Assembly: GCA_028291305.1 (NCBI GenBank)
Contig: JAQGII010000008.1
Coordinates: 1-5,202 of the forward strand
Reading direction: 5' to 3'
DNA length: 5,202 bases
Origin: Caulobacteraceae bacterium
Lineage (GTDB): Bacteria; Pseudomonadota; Alphaproteobacteria; Caulobacterales; Caulobacteraceae
The translations under genes and the position numbers were made by a program. Below are positions 1 through 5,110 of this stretch, piece by piece. The notes beneath the pieces were generated by a model that was given only the letters and a program-made list of their open reading frames with translations, was not told the origin of the DNA and made no database searches. The first letter of the stretch is position 1. Each line of letters starts with the position of its first letter.

Positions 1-906
1 CAGCTCTTCTCGGCGCGCTTCCATACTGTTCGCGAGGAAATCGATCCAGGCTCGGGTCTTTGCCGCCGGGCGGCGGTCCGGATGGGTCAGGGCGTAGACA
101 GCGCCGAGATCGAATAGCGCCACATCCAGGTCGAGGGCGCTGAGACGCCCGTCCTTGAGCGCCGATGCGGCGATGAACCGTGGCCCATAGACCAATCCTT
201 GGCCTTCGATGGCTGCAGCGACCAGGGCTTCGCCGTTGTTGGCGCACAGGCTGCTGCGCACGGGGATTTTCACCTCGCCCTTGACCCCGAAACTCCAGGT
301 CTTCGCCCCCCCGATCGGCGAGAGCGTGAAGCCGAGGCAGTCATGCCGGCTCAGCTCCGAAACAGTGCGCGGAACGCCGTGCGTGGAAAGATAAGCCGGC
401 GAGGCAGCCACCACCATGGTTGCCGGGGCCAGTTTGCGCGCGATCAGGCTGCTGTCGGCCAGCCGACCAATGCGGACCGCCACGTCCCAGCCCTCTTCCA
501 TGAGGTCGACGTAACGATCGTTCAGTCCGAGCTCGAGAGTGACCTCTGGGTATTGGCGGCTGAACGCCGCTGCCAGGGGCGCGACGTGCAGAGTGCCGAA
601 CGACACAGGGACAGCGACGCGGAGAAGACCATTGATCGCGACGTTGGCGGCCAAGGCTTCGCTCTCAGCCTCCGCCAAGCTCGACAGCAGCGGCTCGGTC
701 CGGTCGAGAAAGTGCCTGCCGGCTTCGGTGAGGGCCAGCCGCCGGGTCGTGCGGCGAACGAGGGTGACGCCAAGGCGATGCTCCAACGCATCGAGATGCT
801 TTGTCGCCATGGCTGGCGACATCCCCAGCTCACGACTTGCCGCCGACAGTCCGCCCAAACGTATTGCTGCGGCGAAAACTTCCATACCGGTCAACCGATC
901 GGGCAT
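1..906 (-). CDS. LysR-family transcriptional regulator, 3' end just outside window
   Basis: The minus strand is open for 302 codons from ATG 906 to the window edge without a stop. Typical LysR proteins are about 300 residues, so only a few residues are missing. The N-terminus reads MPDRLTGMEVFAAAIRLGG and has the LysR winged helix-turn-helix at about residues 6-65 (..LSAASRELGMSPAMATKHLDALE.., then RLGVTLVRRTTRRLALTEAG). The effector-binding PBP2 domain starts near residue 90 (NGLLRVAVPVSFG) and includes GWDVAVRIG and the ..NNGEALVAAAIEGQGLV.. segment. It most resembles the CrgA/AaeR-like branch. The start at 906 is preferred over an in-frame ATG at 912 because GGAG (916-913) lies 6 nt before 906 and directly abuts 912. 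It is divergent from the SnoaL-like gene at 1139, so that gene is its most likely target, together with itself. The effector cannot be told. Confidence 0.93.
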   Translation of the reverse strand, partial: MPDRLTGMEVFAAAIRLGGLSAASRELGMSPAMATKHLDALEHRLGVTLVRRTTRRLALTEAGRHFLDRTEPLLSSLAEAESEALAANVAINGLLRVAVPVSFGTLHVAPLAAAFSRQYPEVTLELGLNDRYVDLMEEGWDVAVRIGRLADSSLIARKLAPATMVVAASPAYLSTHGVPRTVSELSRHDCLGFTLSPIGGAKTWSFGVKGEVKIPVRSSLCANNGEALVAAAIEGQGLVYGPRFIAASALKDGRLSALDLDVALFDLGAVYALTHPDRRPAAKTRAWIDFLANSMEARREEL

Positions 907-912
907 GGCCAT

Positions 913-931
913 CTCCTACTTAGAGTAGGAG
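913..931. promoter_or_regulatory. Perfect 8-bp inverted repeat over the LysR ribosome-binding site
   Basis: CTCCTACT (913-920), spacer TAG, AGTAGGAG (924-931) is a perfect palindrome with a 3-nt spacer. It lies directly upstream of the LysR start in the divergent region, where an autoregulatory LysR operator would be expected. Read as RNA from the LysR side, the downstream arm AGUAGGAG contains the Shine-Dalgarno GGAG, so the same repeat could fold and mask it. A related sequence, ATTAGACTAA with a TTAG/CTAA core, lies 16 bp further on (935-944), making a paired site plausible. The repeat is seen directly; its role is inferred. Confidence 0.55.
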
Positions 932-934
932 GTA

Positions 935-964
935 ATTAGACTAAATGCGGGATTATCGCATCAA
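935..964 (-). promoter_or_regulatory. Candidate promoter of the LysR gene
   Basis: On the minus strand, TTGATG (964-959) is followed after 18 nt by TCTAAT (940-935), which matches the -10 consensus at five of six positions. The -10 overlaps the second half-palindrome (936-944), as expected for an autoregulated LysR gene. Transcription would start around 928, giving a very short leader with the ribosome-binding site at 916-913. The spacing and the -35 match are only fair. No equally good promoter was seen for the rightward gene. Confidence 0.3.
945..961. repeat. Small inverted repeat ATGCG/CGCAT
   Basis: ATGCG (945-949) and CGCAT (957-961) flank a 7-nt AT-rich centre. It sits between the LysR-side palindromes and the larger hairpin at 974-1005. 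It is short enough to arise by chance, and is listed because it continues the unusual density of inverted repeats in this divergent promoter region. Confidence 0.3.
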
Positions 965-973
965 TCCTGTTGA

Positions 974-1005
974 TGCATCGTGGGGGAATTGGAGACCACG
1001 ATGCA
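974..1005 (+). promoter_or_regulatory. Perfect 10-bp hairpin in the leader of the SnoaL-like gene
   Basis: TGCATCGTGG (974-983) and CCACGATGCA (996-1005) are exact reverse complements around a 12-nt loop (984-995). The loop holds GGAG (991-994), and the 3' arm contains an ATG (1001-1003) spaced 6 nt after it, in frame with the downstream SnoaL-like gene. The structure could therefore be an RNA hairpin presenting a ribosome site in its loop while burying a start codon. It could equally be a DNA operator for an unknown regulator. No T-tract follows, so it is not an intrinsic terminator. Confidence 0.5.
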
Positions 1006-1138
1006 GCCCGACACCAGACGACCAACGTTGCACCCGCCTCACGGCGGAGGCCCCTGCTTCTTGCGGGAAGACCCTGCCGGGCTCTGGACCGGACCGCAGA
1101 TTTTCCTGGAGTCGGTCCCGCTGAGAAAGAGATTTCTG

Positions 1139-1699
1139 ATGACCAGCAACATGCTTCGCGGGGCGACCCTCGCCCTCGCCACGGCGGCCCTGATCGCCGC
1201 CTCCGCGCCCGCCATTGCCAGCCCCAAGGGGGATGCCGAGGCGCTGGCCCGCTACCGGACCGCCGAACGCATCGGCCAAGCGCATCTAAAGACCTTCGAT
1301 ACCTTGGATTTCGACGTCTATTCCAACCAGAAATGGGACCGTCTGAAGGAAAGCCACGCGCCGGACATCCTGGTGCACTATCCCGACGGGCATACGACGC
1401 GCGGGCTCCCGGCCCATATCGAAGAGCTGAAGGGCATCTTCACCTTCGCTCCGGACACCCACATCCCCACCCACTCCGTGAAGATCCAATCGGGCGAGTG
1501 GACTTCGGTCATCGGGGTGCTGCAAGGCACCTTCTCCAAGCCCATGCACCTGCCGGGCGGCAAGGTGATCCCGCCTACCGGAAAGCCGTTCAAGTTGACC
1601 ATGGACACCGTCGGTCACTGGAAGAACGGCGTCATGGATGAGGAATATCTATTCTGGGACAACGCCGGGTTCATGACCCAGATCGGCTTTGGCCAATAG
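1139..1699 (+). CDS. Secreted SnoaL/NTF2-like (polyketide cyclase-fold) protein
   Basis: A 186-residue protein. From ATG 1139 it begins with a classic signal peptide: MTSNMLRG, a hydrophobic stretch (ATLALATAALIAAS), then APAIA with likely cleavage after residue 27. The mature part has the SnoaL-like pattern: an N-terminal helix (..AEALARYRTAERIGQAHL..), a strand (..APDILVHYPDG..), a G..AHIEELKGIF helix, and the characteristic end ..VGHWKNGVMDEEYLFWDNAGFMTQIG. This resembles the W..G.I.EEW.F.D..G...Q.G ending of ester-cyclase-like members. The export signal implies a periplasmic role; the substrate is unknown and cyclase activity should not be assumed. The start at 1139 is chosen for the signal peptide, although only weak purine-rich sequence precedes it. 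An in-frame ATG at 1001 has a better GGAG but would add 46 proline-rich residues and bury the signal. It is probably controlled by the divergent LysR regulator. Confidence 0.82.
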   Translation: MTSNMLRGATLALATAALIAASAPAIASPKGDAEALARYRTAERIGQAHLKTFDTLDFDVYSNQKWDRLKESHAPDILVHYPDGHTTRGLPAHIEELKGIFTFAPDTHIPTHSVKIQSGEWTSVIGVLQGTFSKPMHLPGGKVIPPTGKPFKLTMDTVGHWKNGVMDEEYLFWDNAGFMTQIGFGQ

Positions 1700-1789
1700 C
1701 CTCCGTCGCCCAATCTGGTCACGGCTTACATCCAACCCAAGGACAACAACCCCACAACGAACCTCGTCTCAGTCGGTCGCTGTCCCTCA

Positions 1790-1980
1790 CTACCCATCCC
1801 AGCGGACCCCGGTCAGCTCTTCGCTCAGCGACCAAAGCCGGTCCGCCGCCGAAGCCTGATCCGAAGGGTGTTTGCTCACTGGGCATGTTGGGGACTTTAT
1901 CCGGCTGAGCCGACCTTGGCGTAACGCCGCGTCCGATCTTCCTCGGCAGGCGCATAGACCAATATCCTCATCCCAGCGTC
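1790..1980 (-). pseudogene. Degraded C-terminal remnant of a short-chain dehydrogenase/reductase
   Basis: The stretch between the SnoaL-like gene and otnK (1700-2016) has no intact gene. On the minus strand, the frame ending at TAG 1792-1790 reads ..IKSPTCPVSKHPSDQ.. then ADRLWSLSEELTGVRWDG. This is the usual tail of SDR proteins of the retinol-dehydrogenase/protochlorophyllide-reductase-like type (..YF.K.KP..PSK.A.D...A.RLW.LSEELTGV). Just upstream, in another frame (from about 1980), comes GMRILVYAPAEED, which resembles the preceding SDR segment (TLVYLA..PEV.G). The two pieces are out of frame with each other, and nothing SDR-like extends past about 1980, so it is a truncated, frameshifted relic. 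The rest of the gap, 1700-1789, shows no gene or terminator I can support. Recognition is from family memory, without a search. Confidence 0.5.
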
Positions 1981-2016
1981 GAACGGCCGGCCAGCGTGAG
2001 CCGCCGCCGCCGGCGC

Positions 2017-3321
2017 CTAAGGCATCAGCTTCGCCGCGTCGGCGAAGAAGTCCGGGCCGCCGAAATTGCCGGACTTGAGGGCCAGCATCATCTGCGGGCC
2101 CCGGCCGCCGACCGTGCGCAGCACCGGCACGCCGGGGGCGATCTCCGGGCCGATGGCGAAGGCGGCCAGGCCCAGCTGGTCGACCACCGCGCCGGAGGTC
2201 TCGCCGCCGGCCACGATCAGGCGGCGCACGCCGGCCTCGACCAGGCCCTGGGCGATCGCCGCCAGGCCGTCCTCGATGGCCCGGCCGCCCGCCTCGCGGC
2301 CGAAGCGGGCCTGCAGCGCCTGCACCTCGCCGGGCGGGGCGCTGGAGGCGATCAGCACCGGGCCGCCGTCCAGGCGGGCCAGCGCCCAGGCGATGGCGCG
2401 CCGGGCTTCCTCGGGGCCGGCCGCCAGGGCCTGGGCATCGAGCCGCAGGACCTGGGCCCAGCGCCCGGCCCGGGCCACCTGCTCCAGCGTCGCGGCCGAG
2501 CAGCTGCCCGACAGGGCGGCGATGGGGCCGCCGAGCGGGGCTGGATTCCAGTCGGAACTGCCGGCGGGCTCCACGGAGCCGTCCTCGATCAGGGCGCGGG
2601 CCAGGCCGATGCCCAGGCCGGAGGCGCCGACGGTCAGGGCGGTGTCCAGCGCGGCGCGGCCGACGGCGGCCAGGTCGCGGTCGAACACCGAGTCGATCAC
2701 CGCCGCGCCATAGCCCTGCGCCGCCAGGGCCCGCATGCGCCCCCGGATGGCGTCCGCGCCCCGGTCCACGTCCGACAGCGGCACGAGGCCGATCCTCGCC
2801 CGGCTCTGACGGCCCAGCACGCGCACCAGGTCGGCGTCGTGCATCGGGTTGAGCGGATGGTCCTTCATCGAGCTTTCGTTCAGCGGGACGTCGCCGACGA
2901 ACAGGTTGCCGAAATAGATCGTCCGCCGGTTCTCGGGGAAGGCGCAGTTGACCAGCACCAGGCCGCCCCCGCCGTCCGCCGTCTCGTCATCGCGCAGGGC
3001 GTCCATCACCGGGCCGATGTTGCCCTTGTCGGTGGAATCGAAGGTCGAGCAGACCTTGAACATGATGTGGCGCACGCCGCGCGCCTTCAGCCAGGCGCGG
3101 GCCGGACGGGCCATGGCCACCGCTTCCTGCGCCGGGATCGAGCGGCTCTTCAGGGCGACCACCACCGCGTCCGCCGCGGGCAGCTCAAGGTCGTCGGCGG
3201 GCACGCCGATGGTCTGGACGGTGCGCAGGCCGGCGCGGGTCAGGGCGTTGGCGAGGTCGGAGGAGCCGGTGTAGTCGTCGCCGATGCAGCCCAGGACCAC
3301 CCGGTTCGCGATGCGGCCCAT
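2017..3321 (-). CDS. otnK: 3-oxo-tetronate kinase (DUF1537 / four-carbon acid sugar kinase)
   Basis: A 434-residue protein of normal family length. It should phosphorylate 3-oxo-tetronate (from L-threonate or D-erythronate) with ATP to the 4-phosphate in the cytoplasm. The N-terminal sugar-acid-binding domain carries GDDYTGSSDLAN (residues 14-25) and the KVCSTFDSTDKGNIGP signature (89-104). HPLNPM.DADLVRVL follows in the middle. The C-terminal nucleotide-binding domain shows GGETSG (372-377) and ALKSGNFGG (414-422). All key family motifs are present, so the enzyme looks active. The start ATG lies 1 nt after the otnI stop (TGACATG), with no ribosome-binding site of its own, which suggests re-initiation after otnI. 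It is the last gene of the operon. The sequence after the stop is GC-rich with GCCGGC repeats but has no T-run, so no clear terminator was found. Confidence 0.93.
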   Translation of the reverse strand: MGRIANRVVLGCIGDDYTGSSDLANALTRAGLRTVQTIGVPADDLELPAADAVVVALKSRSIPAQEAVAMARPARAWLKARGVRHIMFKVCSTFDSTDKGNIGPVMDALRDDETADGGGGLVLVNCAFPENRRTIYFGNLFVGDVPLNESSMKDHPLNPMHDADLVRVLGRQSRARIGLVPLSDVDRGADAIRGRMRALAAQGYGAAVIDSVFDRDLAAVGRAALDTALTVGASGLGIGLARALIEDGSVEPAGSSDWNPAPLGGPIAALSGSCSAATLEQVARAGRWAQVLRLDAQALAAGPEEARRAIAWALARLDGGPVLIASSAPPGEVQALQARFGREAGGRAIEDGLAAIAQGLVEAGVRRLIVAGGETSGAVVDQLGLAAFAIGPEIAPGVPVLRTVGGRGPQMMLALKSGNFGGPDFFADAAKLMP

Positions 3322-3322
3322 G

Positions 3323-4099
3323 TCAGCGGGCGCCCGCGTCGGTCATCCAGTCCAGCCCTTCGACCGTCTTGCCCCGGGGCCGATACTCGCAGCCGACGAA
3401 GCCCTCGTAGCCGAGCAGGTCCAGCTGCTGGAACAGGAAGGGATAGTTCAGCTCCTCGCCGTCCGGCTCGTTCCTCGAGGGCACGCTGGCGATCTGCACG
3501 TGGCCGGTGATCGGCAGGTGGCGCCGCAGCCGCATGGTCACGTCGCCGTGGATGATCTGGCAGTGGTAGATGTCGAACTGCAGCTTGACGTTGGGCAGGC
3601 CCAGCTCGGCGATGAGGGCGGCGGCGACGTCGAGGTCGCCCAGGAAATAGCCCGGCATGTCGCGGCCGTTGATCGGCTCCAGCATCACCTCGACGTCCAG
3701 CTCGGCCAGGCGGCCGGCGACATGGGCGATCGAGCGGCGGTAGGCGGCATTGGCGGCGGCGCTGCCGGGATCGGCCAGGCCGGCCATCATGTGCACGCGC
3801 TTCACCCCGGTGGCGGCGATATAGGGCAGCGCCGTCTCGACCCCCGCCTTCACCTCGTCGAACCGGGCCGGCAGCGCCGCCAGCCCGCGTTCGCCCGCGG
3901 CCCAGTCGCCGGGCGGCAGGTTGAACAGGGCCTGGGTCAGGCCGGTGCGCTCCAGCCGCTCGGCGATGGCCTCGGGCGGATGCTCGTAGGGGAACAGATA
4001 CTCCACCGCGACGAACCGGGCCTCGGCGGCCGCGTCGAAGCGGTCGAGGAACGGCAGCTCCTGGAACATGAAACTCAGGTTGGCGGCGAAGGCGGGCAT
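3323..4099 (-). CDS. otnI: 2-oxo-tetronate isomerase (hydroxypyruvate isomerase family)
   Basis: A 258-residue TIM-barrel sugar-isomerase-like protein, the same length as E. coli Hyi. In this operon it should convert 2-oxo-tetronate to 3-oxo-tetronate, feeding OtnK. Sequence signs are ANLSFMFQELPFLDRF at the N-terminus, FNLPPGDW (59-66), a LEPINGRDMPGYFL segment (140-153), QFDIYHCQ (174-181), GHVQIASVPSRNEPD (199-213) and GCEYRP (236-241). By analogy with Hyi, the metal and catalytic residues would be Glu141, Asp176, Gln202 and Glu238, all present. It follows ltnD by 6 bp; only a weak purine-rich stretch inside the ltnD end precedes its ATG, consistent with coupled translation. Plain hydroxypyruvate isomerase is the alternative, but flanking by ltnD and otnK favours OtnI. 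Confidence 0.92.
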   Translation of the reverse strand: MPAFAANLSFMFQELPFLDRFDAAAEARFVAVEYLFPYEHPPEAIAERLERTGLTQALFNLPPGDWAAGERGLAALPARFDEVKAGVETALPYIAATGVKRVHMMAGLADPGSAAANAAYRRSIAHVAGRLAELDVEVMLEPINGRDMPGYFLGDLDVAAALIAELGLPNVKLQFDIYHCQIIHGDVTMRLRRHLPITGHVQIASVPSRNEPDGEELNYPFLFQQLDLLGYEGFVGCEYRPRGKTVEGLDWMTDAGAR

Positions 4100-4105
4100 G
4101 GCGCT

Positions 4106-5014
4106 CTACTTCTTCTGCGGCAGCTGGGCGCCCGACAGCTGGGCGTAGACCCGCGCCACCGACGCGTCGTCGTCGCCGCCCATGCCGGCCCCGGCGGCGG
4201 CCAGGTACATCTGCAGCGCGGCGGCGGCCAGGGGCGTCGGACAGCGCTGGGCGCGGGCCATGTCCTGCACGATGCCCAGGTCCTTGACGAAGATCTCGAT
4301 CGAGCTGTGCGGGGTGTAGTCGCCCGCCAGGATGTGCGGCACGCGGTTCTCGAACATCCAGCTGTTGCCGGCCGAGGCGGTGATCACCTCATAGACCTTG
4401 TCCAGGTCCAGGCCCTGCTTGGCGGCGAAGGCCATGGCCTCCGAGGCGGCGGCGATATGCACCCCGGCCAGCAGCTGGTTGATAATCTTGAACGCCGCCC
4501 CGGCCCCGGCCGCGTCGCCCAGCGCATAAACCTTGGCCGCCATCGCCTGCAGCGCCGCGTTCGCCGCGGCGAAGGCGGCGGGGGTTCCGGAGGCCATCAC
4601 CGTCAGCTCGCCCTGGGCCGCGCGCACGGCGCCGCCGCTGACCGGCGCGTCCAGGTAATGCCGGCCGGCCGCCTCCAGCCGCGCGGCGAGGCGGCGGGCG
4701 ATCTCGGGGTCCATGGTCGCGGAGGAGACGAACACCGCGCCCGGCGGCATGGCCTCGGCGACGCCCTCGGCGCCGTAGAGCACGCCTTCCGTCTGGGCGG
4801 CGTTGACCACCACGCAGACCACCACGTCGGCGTCCGCCGCCGCCTCGGCGGGGGTGCGCGCCACCTCGCCGCCCTCGGCCTCGAACCGCTGCATCGCGGC
4901 GGCCGAGACGTCGCAGCCGACCACCGCGAACCCGGCCCGCAGCAGCGACCGGGCCATGCCGTAGCCCATCGAACCCAGGCCGATCACGGCCGCGCGTGGC
5001 GGAGCGGAAGACAT
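4106..5014 (-). CDS. ltnD: L-threonate dehydrogenase (beta-hydroxyacid dehydrogenase family)
   Basis: A 302-residue cytoplasmic NAD-dependent dehydrogenase expected to oxidise L-threonate at C2 to 2-oxo-tetronate, the first pathway step. The Rossmann fold begins with VIGLGSMGYGMA (10-21). Asp35 at the end of the second strand favours NAD over NADP. The family substrate motif LDAPVSGGAVRAAQGELT spans 121-138. The catalytic lysine is Lys176 in AFKIINQLLAGVHIAAASEA (174-193). The C-terminal domain has the ..VKDLGIVQDMA.. helix. Sequence alone places it in the 3-hydroxyisobutyrate/tartronate-semialdehyde reductase family; the operon with otnI and otnK points to LtnD. The start at 5014 has GAGG at 5029-5026, 11 nt upstream, and no better in-frame start is visible. 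It is the first gene of the leftward operon. A LacI-type operator-like palindrome lies about 35 bp upstream. Confidence 0.9.
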   Translation of the reverse strand: MSSAPPRAAVIGLGSMGYGMARSLLRAGFAVVGCDVSAAAMQRFEAEGGEVARTPAEAAADADVVVCVVVNAAQTEGVLYGAEGVAEAMPPGAVFVSSATMDPEIARRLAARLEAAGRHYLDAPVSGGAVRAAQGELTVMASGTPAAFAAANAALQAMAAKVYALGDAAGAGAAFKIINQLLAGVHIAAASEAMAFAAKQGLDLDKVYEVITASAGNSWMFENRVPHILAGDYTPHSSIEIFVKDLGIVQDMARAQRCPTPLAAAALQMYLAAAGAGMGGDDDASVARVYAQLSGAQLPQKK

Positions 5015-5029
5015 CGCGAAGCGATCCTC
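5013..5029 (-). promoter_or_regulatory. ltnD: ltnD ribosome-binding site with hairpin before the start codon
   Basis: On the minus strand GAGG (5029-5026) precedes ATG 5014 by 11 nt, longer than usual. The gap is filled by ATCGC-TTC-GCGAT (5025-5013), a perfect 5-bp inverted repeat whose last two bases are the AT of the start codon. If folded in mRNA, it would either bring the ribosome site closer to the start or hide the start. The repeat is seen; the effect is inferred. Confidence 0.4.
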
Positions 5030-5046
5030 AAGGTCTGCGAAACGAG

Positions 5047-5054
5047 AAGCGCTT
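5047..5054. promoter_or_regulatory. AAGCGCTT palindrome upstream of ltnD, LacI-type operator candidate
   Basis: AAGCGCTT is a perfect 8-bp palindrome 33-40 bp upstream of the ltnD start. LacI-family regulators of sugar and sugar-acid operons typically bind short palindromes with a central CG, and AGCGCT cores are common among them in alphaproteobacteria. No regulator gene for the operon is in the window. No convincing -35/-10 pair was found around it. The site is short, so chance occurrence is possible. Confidence 0.3.
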
Positions 5055-5073
5055 TAGCAGCTTTCTCCCTCCG

Positions 5074-5107
5074 CTCATCCGCAAAGGCGGGGACCCCGGC
5101 TTTTTTT
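5074..5107 (+). repeat. Degenerate REP-like intergenic element followed by a T7 run
   Basis: CTCATCCGCAAAGGCGGGG (5074-5092) followed by ACCCC resembles the intergenic repeats of the form 'CATCCCCGCGAAGGCGGGGACCC' that I recall from many alphaproteobacteria, with two bases lost from the left arm. The remaining stem is CCGC (5079-5082) with GCGG (5087-5090) around AAAG. A near-palindrome, GGCGGGG-A-CCCCGGC (5086-5100), overlaps it and is followed by seven T (5101-5107). On the plus strand this looks terminator-like, but no plus-strand gene precedes it. It lies 3 bp beyond the rhodanese gene stop. Confidence 0.4.
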
Positions 5108-5110
5108 CAG

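Noticed and set aside
199..939. Plus-strand open frame of 246 codons over the LysR gene
   Set aside because: It is antisense to a clear LysR protein with helix-turn-helix and effector domains, and its translation shows no domain.
953..1285. Minus-strand 110-codon open frame across the leader and start of the SnoaL-like gene
   Set aside because: It is antisense to the signal-peptide-bearing SnoaL-like gene and has no domain or ribosome-binding site support.
1775..1833. 8-bp inverted repeat GGTCGCTG/CAGCGACC in the gap after the SnoaL-like gene
   Set aside because: The arms are 43 nt apart and have no T-run. The right arm is part of the SDR-relic coding sequence. It is probably chance and not a terminator.
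1719..1955. Minus-strand 78-codon open frame between the SnoaL-like gene and otnK
   Set aside because: Its start lies inside the SDR relic and its frame differs from the one giving the SDR tail. The Gly/Arg-rich peptide does not look like a functional protein.
1897..1971. Minus-strand 24-codon ORF (MRILVYAPAEEDRT..)
   Set aside because: It is better explained as one frame of the decayed SDR C-terminus than as an independent small gene, and no ribosome-binding site stands out.
1996..3510. Long plus-strand open frame of about 504 codons
   Set aside because: It is antisense to otnK and the otnI end. The His/Arg/Gly/Ala-rich translation has no recognisable domain and is typical of the complementary frame of a very GC-rich gene. 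otnK has all its family motifs on the other strand.
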